Source of the DNA: RPQJ01 sp963778185
GTDB lineage: Bacteria; Pseudomonadota; Gammaproteobacteria; Steroidobacterales; Steroidobacteraceae
DNA: 64,000 bases
Direction of reading: 5' to 3'
NCBI GenBank assembly: GCA_963778185.1
Contig: CAVZTF010000001.1
Span: forward strand, 124,001 to 188,000
The position numbers and the translations under genes were made by a program. Each line of letters begins with the position of its first letter. Positions within the stretch are counted from its first letter, which is position 1. The notes below the pieces were generated by a model that saw only the letters and a list, made by a program, of their open reading frames with translations, had not been told where the DNA came from and ran no database searches. Positions 19,533 to 27,470 of the stretch are shown here, one piece after another.

Positions 19533-20165
19533 ATGAGGCCGCTGCTGATGACCGTGTTGGCGATGTGCGTTGGCGCAGCGCTGGCGTTTGGCTACATGAA
19601 GGTCATGAACTACAAGCCCTGGTCACGCACCATGGGCGAGGTGCGGTCCTCGGCACCCGAAGAGATCCTGGTTATGCGGACCAAGGGTGGGCTGCTCGAG
19701 GTTTCGCGGATTCGAGCAACGGAGGTGTTCGACACGACATTCGTGCGATCGGTGCTGGGGGTTGAGGTCGCCAGGACGATGGCGAGGATTCGGGTGCCGG
19801 CCGTGTATCGCTACCACATTGAGCTGGCGCCGGAGTGGAGGGTGTTGAGGAGTGGCGATGCATTTACGGTCGTGGCGCCCGTGGTCAAACCGAGCCTGCC
19901 GGTGGCGGTGGATCTGGAACGCATGGAAAAGGAAGCCTCGGGGGTCTGGTCGGTGTTTACGGGGACCGGCGACCTCAATGACCTCGAGAGGTCGATCACG
20001 GCAAGGCTCGCAAGCAAGGCCGTGATGCCGACCTATATCAAGCTGCAGAGGGAGGACGCGCGGCAGACGGTCGCGGAGTTCGTCCGGAAGTGGCTGGTGA
20101 CGCAGACTCAGTGGCAGTCTGCGTCGCGTTCGGATATCCGCGTGGTTTTTGCGGATGAGAAGTAA
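19533..20165 (+). CDS. Hypothetical membrane-anchored protein, DUF4230-like
   Basis: The 210 residues start with a single N-terminal hydrophobic helix (LLMTVLAMCVGAALAFGYM), followed by a soluble domain rich in alternating hydrophobics (EEILVMRTKGGLLEVSRI; IRVPAVYRYHIEL; FTVVAPVVKPSLPVAVDL). The layout and the beta-rich pattern recall DUF4230 proteins, but I cannot confirm membership. The ATG at 19533 follows a GTG codon that is also possible. No neighbour on the same strand is close enough for an operon. Function unknown. Confidence 0.65.
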   Translation: MRPLLMTVLAMCVGAALAFGYMKVMNYKPWSRTMGEVRSSAPEEILVMRTKGGLLEVSRIRATEVFDTTFVRSVLGVEVARTMARIRVPAVYRYHIELAPEWRVLRSGDAFTVVAPVVKPSLPVAVDLERMEKEASGVWSVFTGTGDLNDLERSITARLASKAVMPTYIKLQREDARQTVAEFVRKWLVTQTQWQSASRSDIRVVFADEK

Positions 20166-20488
20166 CTGGTGGTCGAGCGCGCGAGAAAAAGTGCAGGGCA
20201 ACTCCGAGGTAGATGACACCGATGCGGCGGGCCCTGGCTGGGTCTCAGTGCAGCGGTACATCGTGATCCGCACAGGAACGGTGGTTGTAACTTAACATAA
20301 TATACATTATGCGTACCTTGTAGCCCCAAGCGTCACCGGGATGCCCCACGCCTCGACCAGCTCGCACCACACTCGTGGCACGCACGCCGTCAGCCTGCCG
20401 GTACCAACGCCGGCGCGGGCATGGCAGACTCCGACCGATCCCGCTGAGGCACAAAGCCGCACCAGCAAACCTGGAATCGGGAGGCATC
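20166..20488 (+). other. Gene-free stretch of 323 bases
   Basis: No convincing coding frame is present. The only notable content is the AT-rich palindrome at 20296-20311, described separately. The rest is ordinary high-GC sequence leading to the small secreted-protein gene at 20489. Confidence 0.6.
20296..20311. promoter_or_regulatory. AT-rich perfect palindrome, possible operator or promoter
   Basis: CATAATATACATTATG has two perfect 6-base arms around ATAC, in an A/T island that stands out from high-GC surroundings. It holds TATATT- and TATACA-like hexamers, so it could be a promoter core, a regulator site or both. It lies 178 bases before the next start codon. Confidence 0.35.
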
Positions 20489-20791
20489 ATGACACGCAGC
20501 GTGTGGATGACCTGGACGGCAGTCTGTGCTCTGGCCGTTGCGATCGCATGGCCAGCCAATGTTGGGAACGCCGCCGACGACAGCCCGGCAAAGGAAGCGG
20601 AGGCCAACGAAGATCCCGATCCCGTGATCTGCAAAACCGTTCCGACCACCGGCAGCCGCCTGAAGTCGAACAAGGTGTGCAGGACGAAGAGCGAATGGGC
20701 CGGCGATGCCATGGACGCGAAGGGATACATGAAGGCCGTTGACAAAGGCTCCGTCGCCAAGCCACGCGGACCGACGCCCGTCGGTCGTTGA
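20489..20791 (+). CDS. Hypothetical small secreted protein
   Basis: The 100-residue protein has a signal peptide (WTAVCALAVAIAWPANVGNAA), an acidic spacer and then ICKTVPTTGSRLKSNKVCRTKSEW. This TGSRL-x4-VC pattern with two cysteines recurs in small exported proteins of proteobacteria of unknown role. GGGAGG lies five bases before the ATG at 20489, which supports this start over an upstream in-frame ATG. The tail is basic and low in complexity. It stands alone on its strand. Confidence 0.75.
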   Translation: MTRSVWMTWTAVCALAVAIAWPANVGNAADDSPAKEAEANEDPDPVICKTVPTTGSRLKSNKVCRTKSEWAGDAMDAKGYMKAVDKGSVAKPRGPTPVGR

Positions 20792-20793
20792 CG

Positions 20794-21252
20794 TCACGCA
20801 AGCCGCACGACGATGCTCATCGCGGACGCGGGACATTGATCCCGCTGGCAGCTCGTCCCGCGGCCACTCGGTGGTGAATCGGTCACTGGCCCGGCCATGA
20901 CTATGTTGCGCTGGGGGTCGCTTCCCAATGGAAAGACGTGCGCACCCACCTCGAGAAACCCGAATTTCATGTAGAAGGCGATCGCTCCTGGATTGCGCTC
21001 CCACACGCCAAGCCAGGCCACGTCTGACCGATGCATTGTCATTTCTTGCATGCAGTCACTCATGAGGTCGTGCGCGACACCCTTGCCGTGGCAATCGCGG
21101 GTCACGTACAGCCTCTGGATGATGCTGCCACCCGCACGCACTGTCAGCATTTCGCTCGCCGATGGAGGCCCCTCACGGCCTGAGTCCAGCGGCTCATGCG
21201 GCGCCGGTAGACCAATTGAGCGGTCGGGGGTGCCCATGATCCTTTCCGGCAA
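20794..21252 (-). pseudogene. N-terminally truncated GNAT acetyltransferase remnant
   Basis: The frame encodes 152 residues. Its middle is a clear GNAT acetyl-CoA-binding core (LYVTRDCHGKGVAHDLM) followed by WLGVWERNPGAIAFYMKFGF and HVFPLGSDPQ, which close the fold. The family normally has about 90 residues with several beta strands before this motif. Here only about 45 poorly matching residues precede it. The C-terminus runs on past the usual VMARPL end with low-complexity sequence. I take it as a decayed gene, though a short functional variant is possible. It ends two bases from the convergent secreted-protein gene. Confidence 0.6.
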
Positions 21253-21333
21253 GCCGGACGTCGTTCCCGAGGCGGGTTAAGCTACGGCGCCGCAGCGTTG
21301 TTGCGGCGACTCACCGGATGAGGTTCACGCAGC

Positions 21334-23097
21334 ATGGCCGACGTCTTCGTTTCGTATGCTCGCAGCGACAAGGCGCTTGTGGCGCCGCTGGTCGCTGCGA
21401 TCGAGGCGAATGGCTGGTCGGTCTGGTGGGACCCGGAGATCGATGCCGGGCAGCAGTTTGACGACCAGATCGAGGCGGAACTCAAGGTCGCCCGGGCCGT
21501 GATCGTGGTCTGGACTCCAGCCTCGGTGATATCGCGCTGGGTCCGCGGCGAGGCGCGCGAGGCGGCCGACCGGGGCACGCTGGTTCCCGTACGCTTCCAG
21601 GAGGCTCGGATGCCGATGGACGTGCGGGCGATCCACACGACCGACCTCGATGGCTGGCAGGAGGATCCGCGAAGTCCGCCGTTCCAGGGGTTGCTGCGCG
21701 CGCTCACGGCGATGATCGCGCGCCAGGGAGCGCCGCAATCCGGAATCGCGGATGCGAATGCGGCGAGGTCCGCCGCTGAGTCCGCAGCTCGCTTGGCGAT
21801 CTGCGTCCTGCCCTTCGCCAACATGAGCGGCGATGCCGAACAGGAATATTTCAGCGACGGCATCAGCGAGGACATCATCACCGACCTGAACAAGGTCTCG
21901 GCACTGTTCGTGGTCGCACGCAATACGGCGTTCACCTTCAAGGGCAAGAACGTCGACGTGACGCAGGTGGCTCGACAACTCAAGGTCAGCCACGTGCTCG
22001 AGGGGAGCGTGCGTAGAGCGGGAGGCCGGGTACGGATCACCGCCCAGTTGATCGAGGGCAGTAGCGGCGGCCAGATCTGGGCCGAACGCTACGATCGCGA
22101 CTTGAACGACATCTTTGCCCTGCAGGACGAGATCTCCGAGGCGATCGTCAAGGCGCTGAAGCTGAAGCTGCTGCCAGAGGAAAAGAAGGCCATCGAGCAG
22201 CGCGGTACCGATAACGTGGAGGCGTACAACCTCTACCTGATGGCGCGGCAGCACTACGGAACCGGCAATGAATACGACGTGCGGCGGAACGAAGCGATCA
22301 TCCGCCTGTGCAGCCGCGCCACCGAGATCGATCCCGGCTATGCGCGCGCATGGGCGCTGATGGCCCTCGGGCAGATGCTCGTCCGCTTCACGAACGGCGG
22401 GCATGGCGATGACGGACTGGTCGCGGCCGAACGGGCGCTTGCACTCGACAGGAACCTGGCCGAGGCCCACGCCGTCAAGGCGCGAATTCTCTCGGAGGGT
22501 GGTCGGCACGACGACGCATCGACGGAAATCGACGTCGCGCTGCGCCTCGACCCCGAGTCCTACGAAGTCAACAGGGCCGCCGCGTACCTGCGATTCCGAC
22601 AGAAGCGCCTGCAGGAAGCCATCCTCCACTTCGAGAAGGCGCTGGCACTGATGGAGACGGATGTCAGTTCCGCGAACATGCTGATGACCTGCTACATCGG
22701 CGTCGGCGACAGCGCGGCTGCTCATCGTGCTGCACAGGTAACGCTGTCACGCGCCCAGAAGACCCTGGCGCAGGACCCGAGTAACGGCGCGGCCATGGGT
22801 TTCTGCTGTTACGCACTGGCCCTGCTCGGTCAGGCCGAAAGCGCCAAGGGATGGATGAGCCGGGCGCTGCTGATAGACCCCGATAACACGAACATGCGCT
22901 ACAACTTTGCCTGCGCGCTGACCACCCAGTTGAAAGACACCGATGCGGCTCTCGATCTGCTGGGTCCCCTCTTCGCCCGGATTTCGATTGGCCTGCTGAA
23001 TCATGCCAAGGCCGACCCGGACCTCGATCCCCTCCGCGACGACCCGCGTTTCAAGGCCATGATCGCGGCGGCAGAGGCCCGGCTCGAGGCGGCCTGA
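21334..23097 (+). CDS. TIR domain protein with TolB-like and TPR regions
   Basis: The 587 residues contain three parts. A TIR domain (residues 1-130) opens with DVFVSYARSDK and has SRWVRGEA, with Glu73 at the position of the NAD-hydrolase catalytic glutamate. A CadC/FlgO-type TolB-like domain follows (about 155-290: VLPFANMSGDAEQEYFSDGISEDI; VSHVLEGSVRRAGGRVRITAQL). A run of TPR-like helices takes up the rest. The TolB-TPR part is usually found behind adenylate cyclase or winged-helix domains, so the TIR domain here is the output or signalling module. GAGG precedes the ATG. No known defence partner gene is adjacent. Confidence 0.85.
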   Translation: MADVFVSYARSDKALVAPLVAAIEANGWSVWWDPEIDAGQQFDDQIEAELKVARAVIVVWTPASVISRWVRGEAREAADRGTLVPVRFQEARMPMDVRAIHTTDLDGWQEDPRSPPFQGLLRALTAMIARQGAPQSGIADANAARSAAESAARLAICVLPFANMSGDAEQEYFSDGISEDIITDLNKVSALFVVARNTAFTFKGKNVDVTQVARQLKVSHVLEGSVRRAGGRVRITAQLIEGSSGGQIWAERYDRDLNDIFALQDEISEAIVKALKLKLLPEEKKAIEQRGTDNVEAYNLYLMARQHYGTGNEYDVRRNEAIIRLCSRATEIDPGYARAWALMALGQMLVRFTNGGHGDDGLVAAERALALDRNLAEAHAVKARILSEGGRHDDASTEIDVALRLDPESYEVNRAAAYLRFRQKRLQEAILHFEKALALMETDVSSANMLMTCYIGVGDSAAAHRAAQVTLSRAQKTLAQDPSNGAAMGFCCYALALLGQAESAKGWMSRALLIDPDNTNMRYNFACALTTQLKDTDAALDLLGPLFARISIGLLNHAKADPDLDPLRDDPRFKAMIAAAEARLEAA

Positions 23098-23246
23098 CCC
23101 GCCGCAGCAGCTTCGGCAAGAGGGTATTGCGTCGGAGACCGCACGAGGCGCACGGTATACGACACGGGACGGCCAGCACGCCCGTCGAGGGCGCAGGCAC
23201 CTGCTGCTCGCCGGATCCCGCGGCAATTTCAGCCGAGGGTACAAAT

Positions 23247-24398
23247 ATGAAGCATCTGATCCGTGCGTCTCTAGGCGCCGCCATCCTTGCGTGGGGCGCT
23301 GTCGCCTCAGCGGCCGAGATCCAGGTGATGACCCAGAACCAGTACCTGGGCGCCAATCTCGCTCCCCTGATCGCCGCCGCAGGCGGCAACGGGGATTTCA
23401 ACACCGAAGTGGTCAATGCCCTGCAGGACATCGCGGCCAGTCGCACGCCGGAGCGCATCCTGGTGCTCGCACGAGAGATTCTCGAACGAGGTCCGGAGCT
23501 GGTCGCGCTGCAGGAGGTGTGGAAATTCGAGTGCGCCCCGTATCCGGGTGTCCCCGAGGTCCCGGGCCTGGGTTGCGACGACGGCTCGATCCGCGCAGCG
23601 TTCGCGGACCATCGCGACCTGACACTTGCGGCACTCGGCACCCGCTATGTTCCGAAGGCACAGGTCACGAATCTGGACCTGCAGAGCTTCGGGCCGTTCA
23701 CCGGGATCCCGTTCACGATCAACGGCTACCCGGCGCTGCTGCGCGCGACGGACCGGGACATGATCCTGGCGCGCAGCGACATCGCTGAAGACGTGCAAGC
23801 GGTCACCTTCACCTGCGACGGACCAGTGTCGGACGATGGCTGCAACTACTTCCATGCCGTGCCGCTGCCTGACGTTTCCGGCATTCCACTCGGGCGCGTG
23901 GAGCGAGGCTACATCGCGGTGGACGTGACCATCGACGATCGCGGCTACCGCTTCGTCAACACGCATCTCGAGGTGCGCGATCCGCCGATTCCGGCGTTCG
24001 TCCAGGCGGCGCAGATGCAGGAGCTGCTTGGGAAGGTAATGGCGACGCCCGGGACGCGCACGCTCATCATGGCGGGCGACTTCAACTCCGATCCGAACGA
24101 GGCCGCCGATCCGCTGCCGACACCGTATACGCAGGCACTGCTTGCGGGTCTCACGGACGGCTGGCTGCTGCGGCCGGGTTCGGTCGCAGGGCTGACCTGC
24201 TGCCAGGCGGAGGACCTGCGGAACCTTCCGTCCGCGCTGACTGTGCGCATCGATCACATCTTCGTGCGGGAGGTTCCGTCACGAGTGCAGGATGCACGGG
24301 TTCTTGGCGCGACGGCGAACTATCGGCTGGCACCGCACGGGCGCGGGCTGTGGCCGTCGGATCACGGCGCGGTGGCGACGAGATTCATCCATCGCTGA
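23247..24398 (+). CDS. Secreted endonuclease/exonuclease/phosphatase-family protein
   Basis: The 383-residue protein has a signal peptide (LIRASLGAAILAWGAVASAAE). The EEP fold shows MTQNQYLG at the first metal-binding Asn, LVALQEVW with the catalytic Glu, NTHLEV, MAGDFNSDP and a terminal SDHGAV. Substrates could be nucleic acid, sphingomyelin or inositol phosphates; the sequence does not say which. Several cysteine pairs (FECAPYPG, LGCDD, FTCDGP, GLTCCQ) suggest disulfides in an exported protein. The ATG at 23247 follows GAGGG and opens the signal peptide. Confidence 0.82.
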   Translation: MKHLIRASLGAAILAWGAVASAAEIQVMTQNQYLGANLAPLIAAAGGNGDFNTEVVNALQDIAASRTPERILVLAREILERGPELVALQEVWKFECAPYPGVPEVPGLGCDDGSIRAAFADHRDLTLAALGTRYVPKAQVTNLDLQSFGPFTGIPFTINGYPALLRATDRDMILARSDIAEDVQAVTFTCDGPVSDDGCNYFHAVPLPDVSGIPLGRVERGYIAVDVTIDDRGYRFVNTHLEVRDPPIPAFVQAAQMQELLGKVMATPGTRTLIMAGDFNSDPNEAADPLPTPYTQALLAGLTDGWLLRPGSVAGLTCCQAEDLRNLPSALTVRIDHIFVREVPSRVQDARVLGATANYRLAPHGRGLWPSDHGAVATRFIHR

Positions 24399-24408
24399 AC
24401 GGCATCGC

Positions 24409-24440
24409 TGGCCGTCCGCTGCGTTGGCGGCGGACGGCCA
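24409..24440. terminator. Strong hairpin between two convergent genes
   Basis: Arms TGGCCGTCCGC and GCGGACGGCCA (11 bases, perfect) enclose a 10-base loop. The hairpin begins 10 bases after the stop of the EEP gene and ends 16 bases before the stop of the minus-strand microprotein gene, as expected of a shared transcript end. Neither strand has a clear T-run, so it is not a textbook intrinsic terminator. Confidence 0.5.
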
Positions 24441-24456
24441 TCCAGGCTCCGGCGCC

Positions 24457-24534
24457 CTACCAGACCGGCTCGTCGAACTGCTGCAGCAGGTAGAGGGCGA
24501 TCGAGAGCAGCATCACGAAAGCAACGGCGTACAT
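24457..24534 (-). CDS. Predicted 25-residue membrane microprotein
   Basis: On the minus strand, ATG at 24534 to TAG encodes MYAVAFVMLLSIALYLLQQF plus DEPVW. This is one hydrophobic helix of about 18 residues with a short acidic C-terminal tail. An exact AGGAGG stands seven bases before the ATG, the best ribosome-binding site in the region. A strong hairpin follows shortly after the stop. These together make it more than a chance frame. The size and plan resemble small regulatory membrane proteins such as KdpF, but no homology is claimed. Nothing adjacent indicates a target. Confidence 0.6.
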   Translation of the reverse strand: MYAVAFVMLLSIALYLLQQFDEPVW

Positions 24535-24715
24535 GACAATCCTCCTGGGTGCGCCGGGATGGCGCCTCTCACGTTCATGGTTGTGAGATGCCGGATTCTG
24601 TATGCGGGTTGCAGCGGAGGGAACACCACTTCGACGAAGCGTGCGGCGTGCGCGATGAACGGGGCGTGGCTACACTCCCCGGGCCGCCCAGCAGCCACGC
24701 CGCAGGGAGACCGTC

Positions 24716-25471
24716 ATGCAGATCGCTTCGCTCAGGGACAAGGTCAGCGCCGCAGAGTGGCAACTGCGATGCGATCTCGCCGCGTGCTATCGCCTCGTGG
24801 CCGCCTACGGGTGGAGCGACCTGGTGTTCACGCACGTCAGCGCGCGAATTCCAGGGCCCGAGCACCACTTCCTGATCAACCCGTACGGGCTGCTGTTCGA
24901 CGAGATAACGGCCTCGTCGCTGGTGAAGGTCGACCAGGAATGCGGGAAGCTCAGCGATTCGGCGTTCCCGGTCAACCCCGCCGGCTTCGTCATCCACAGT
25001 GCCATTCACCAGGTGCGCGAGGACGCCGGCTGCGTGCTGCATACGCACTCCCGCGCGGGTGTCGCGGTGAGCGCACAGAAATGCGGCGTGCTCCCAATCA
25101 GCCAGCAGTCCACGTTCGTGCTGTCTTCGCTCGCGTACCACGACTACGAGGGAGTAGCGTTGCGTGACGAGGAGAAGCCGCGCCTGCAGTCGGACCTCGG
25201 TCACGCGAACTACCTGGTGCTGCGCAACCACGGGTTGCTGACCGTCGGCCGGACGGTGCCGGAGGCGTTCCTGTTCATGTACGTGTTCGAGAACACCTGC
25301 CGCATCCAGATCGACGCCCAGGCCGGCGGGGAGCTCATCCACGTGAACCCGGCGATCCTCCACGGGATGGCCCAGGTCATGCAGACGGTGACGGCGGGCC
25401 TCGGCGCCGGGGTGGCGTGGCCGGCGCTCTTGCGCAAGCTCGACCGCATGGATCCGAGTTACGCGACCTGA
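24716..25471 (+). CDS. Class II aldolase/adducin-family protein
   Basis: The 251-residue protein carries the class II aldolase fold: GWSDLVFTHVSARIPG, FLINPYGLLFDEITASSLVKVD, the metal-binding HTHSRAGVAVSAQ and the distal LRNHGLLTVG histidine. Enzymes of this fold cleave sugar phosphates, and several members of unknown function occur in proteobacteria. This one matches the longer adducin-like group rather than L-fuculose-phosphate aldolase. GGGAG precedes the ATG. It stands alone. Confidence 0.85.
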   Translation: MQIASLRDKVSAAEWQLRCDLAACYRLVAAYGWSDLVFTHVSARIPGPEHHFLINPYGLLFDEITASSLVKVDQECGKLSDSAFPVNPAGFVIHSAIHQVREDAGCVLHTHSRAGVAVSAQKCGVLPISQQSTFVLSSLAYHDYEGVALRDEEKPRLQSDLGHANYLVLRNHGLLTVGRTVPEAFLFMYVFENTCRIQIDAQAGGELIHVNPAILHGMAQVMQTVTAGLGAGVAWPALLRKLDRMDPSYAT

Positions 25472-25494
25472 AGAGCTGAACGGCGGATCCTGGC

Positions 25495-26436
25495 TCAACC
25501 TGCCGTGACGGATCTGGAGGCCCGCCACGCCTTCCGACCGATCCCGACGATCACCGCTGTCACGGCTCCCGCCACGATACCGATAATCGCACCGGCGAGC
25601 GCCGGGGCAATGGCTGCGACGATTCCGGATGCGCCCTCGCGGAAGGCAGCGATCCAGTGCTCGATCGCAGGAATTCCGTGCGCGAGGATTCCGCCGCCGA
25701 CGAGGAACATCGCGGCCGTCCCGGCGATTGACAGCAGCTTCATCAGCCACGGCGCGAACCAGAGGATGCCGCGCCCCAGCCAGCGCGACGTCGTCGGCAG
25801 GGCGCCCTCGCCGTTCCGGGCTGCCAGATGGAGCCCGACGTCGTCGAGCTTCACGATGGCCGCGACCAGGCCGTAGACGCCCACGGTCATCAGCAGCGCG
25901 ATGCTGACGAGCGCCGCGACTTGAATGCCGAAGCTCGCCGCCGCGACGGAACCGAGCGCGATGACGATGATCTCCGCCGAGAGGATGAAATCGGTGCGCA
26001 CCGCTCCCTTGATCTTGTCCTTCTCGACGGTGCGCAGGTCGAGCGCCGGGTCCTCGAGCGCTTTACGCAGTTCATCAACGCGGGACTGCCGGTCTGCCCG
26101 GTGCATCACGCTGTGCCAGATCTTCTCGAAACCCTCGTAGCACAGGAACAGGCCGCCAATCATCAGCAACGGCACGATCGCCCGGGGCGCGACTGCGCTG
26201 ATTCCAAGGGCGGCGGGCACCAGGATCGCCTTGTTGACGAGCGATCCCTTGGCGACGTCCCAAACGACGGGCAACTCGCGGTCCGCGCGAACCCCCGCGA
26301 CCTGCTGGGCATTGAGCGCGAGGTCGTCCCCAAGAACCCCGGCCGTCTTCTTGGTGGCGACCTTGGTCAGGAGCGCAACGTCGTCCAGGATGTTGGCAAT
26401 GTCGTCGAGCAGGGCAAATAGGCTGGCGCCGGCCAC
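25495..26436 (-). CDS. DUF808 family (YedI-like) inner membrane protein
   Basis: The 313-residue protein begins MAGASLFALLDDIANILDDVALLTKVATKKTAGV in the characteristic DUF808/YedI way. It has several membrane spans (LVPAALGISAVAP, IIVIALGSVAAASFG, LLMTVGVYGLVAA, MFLVGGGILAHG, GAIIGIVAGAVTAVIVG). The family is widespread in proteobacteria and uncharacterised. The length is normal. It is convergent with the aldolase-family gene and divergent from padR. Confidence 0.88.
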   Translation of the reverse strand: MAGASLFALLDDIANILDDVALLTKVATKKTAGVLGDDLALNAQQVAGVRADRELPVVWDVAKGSLVNKAILVPAALGISAVAPRAIVPLLMIGGLFLCYEGFEKIWHSVMHRADRQSRVDELRKALEDPALDLRTVEKDKIKGAVRTDFILSAEIIVIALGSVAAASFGIQVAALVSIALLMTVGVYGLVAAIVKLDDVGLHLAARNGEGALPTTSRWLGRGILWFAPWLMKLLSIAGTAAMFLVGGGILAHGIPAIEHWIAAFREGASGIVAAIAPALAGAIIGIVAGAVTAVIVGIGRKAWRASRSVTAG

Positions 26437-26494
26437 GGGGCACTCCGGTTTGCGGGGGTCGTTATGGTAACGGGGGGTACGCCAGCCGCGGGAA

Positions 26495-26523
26495 TTGACG
26501 TGCAGCCGGAAAGCAGGTACCTT
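26495..26523 (+). promoter_or_regulatory. Candidate padR promoter
   Basis: TTGACG (26495-26500) and TACCTT (26518-26523) stand 17 bases apart upstream of padR. The -35 is good and the -10 is weak. The -10 overlaps the left arm of the palindrome at 26514-26541. Confidence 0.4.
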
Positions 26524-26541
26524 GATCAGACAAGGTACCTG
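26514..26541. promoter_or_regulatory. Palindromic operator in front of padR
   Basis: Arms CAGGTACCTTG and CAAGGTACCTG are perfect 11-base inverted repeats around a 6-base spacer, ending two bases before the padR ATG. This position and the overlap with the candidate -10 suggest autoregulation by PadR. The target protein is inferred. Confidence 0.65.
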
Positions 26542-26543
26542 TT

Positions 26544-26876
26544 ATGGAAACTATGTCTGTCGAACCCAAGCTCGCCCCGATCCGCAAGGGCCTGCTCGAA
26601 TTCCTGGTGCTGAAGATCGTCGGCGCCCAAAGTGTGTACGTGCCGGACATCCTGCGCCGCCTGTCCGGCACGGAGTTCGCCACGCAGGAAGGCACGCTCT
26701 ATCCCCTGCTGAGCAAACTGCGTCGGGAGGAACTCGTGCTGTACGAATGGCAGGAATCCGACGCCGGTCCGCCGCGCAAGTACTATCGCCTGACTGACGC
26801 CGGCAAGGCGCAGCTCGCTGCACTCGTCGAGTACTGGCACCGCATCAACCGTACCATTGCCGAGATCGGGAACTGA
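26544..26876 (+). CDS. PadR-family transcriptional regulator
   Basis: The 110-residue winged-helix protein carries PadR signature features: LLEFLVLKIVGAQSVYVPDILRRL, then EGTLYPLLSKLRREELV and PPRKYYRLTDAGKAQL. PadR regulators are usually repressors that bind palindromes; a perfect one lies just upstream. Two ATGs are possible (26544 and 26553). The second has GGAA a few bases ahead and may be the true start. The PspC-domain gene follows after three bases, which is a common pairing. Confidence 0.9.
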   Translation: METMSVEPKLAPIRKGLLEFLVLKIVGAQSVYVPDILRRLSGTEFATQEGTLYPLLSKLRREELVLYEWQESDAGPPRKYYRLTDAGKAQLAALVEYWHRINRTIAEIGN

Positions 26877-26879
26877 GCC

Positions 26880-27470
26880 ATGAAACGCATCTCCGTCACC
26901 GTCAGCCTGAATCGCAGCACGCTCCAGTTCGACGAGGCGGCGTATGCGCGCCTCGAGCACTACCTCGCCGAATCGGCGGGACTGCTCGAGGGTGACCCCG
27001 ACCCGCAGGAGATCCTGGGCGACCTGGAACAGGCCGTGGCCGACCAGTGCGCGCGACGCATGGGTCCGGGCCAGACCGTGGTTACGCTGGCGCAGCTGCA
27101 ACCGGCACTGGACGAAATCGGGGCGGTGCAGGTGCCGGGCGCCGGGACCGCGTCGAGGCAAGTCGCGCGGGATGCCACGCGGCCCCTGCAGCAGGTCAGC
27201 GAAGGCGCCGTGATCAGCGGCGTGTGCCTGGGGGTCGCACAGTATTTCCGACTGGACGTGACGCTGCTGCGCGTCATCGCCGTGCTGTTGTTGCTCGGCA
27301 CCGGCGGCGGGATGATCCTCGTCTACCTCGGAATGATGCTGCTGATGCCGTATGCCCCACTGGAGCCGGGCGGCAAGCGGATCCGTTGGCTGCCGGCCAA
27401 GTGCCGCGGTATCGTCGAGTTCGTGCGTGCGAAGCTGGGCGTCGAACGGCCCGGCAATAATCCGGCGTGA
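26880..27470 (+). CDS. PspC-domain membrane protein
   Basis: The 196-residue protein starts with a conserved soluble N-terminal region (MKRISVTVSLNRSTLQFDEAAYARLEHYL, and DPQEILGDLEQAVADQ). A PspC domain follows (about 108-160: GAVISGVCLGVAQYFRLDVTLLRVIAVLLLL and GGMILVYLGMMLLMP), with two membrane spans. Proteins of this layout accompany PadR regulators and are thought to take part in envelope stress responses. The downstream esterase GTG overlaps the stop by four bases, so the operon continues. Confidence 0.87.
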   Translation: MKRISVTVSLNRSTLQFDEAAYARLEHYLAESAGLLEGDPDPQEILGDLEQAVADQCARRMGPGQTVVTLAQLQPALDEIGAVQVPGAGTASRQVARDATRPLQQVSEGAVISGVCLGVAQYFRLDVTLLRVIAVLLLLGTGGGMILVYLGMMLLMPYAPLEPGGKRIRWLPAKCRGIVEFVRAKLGVERPGNNPA

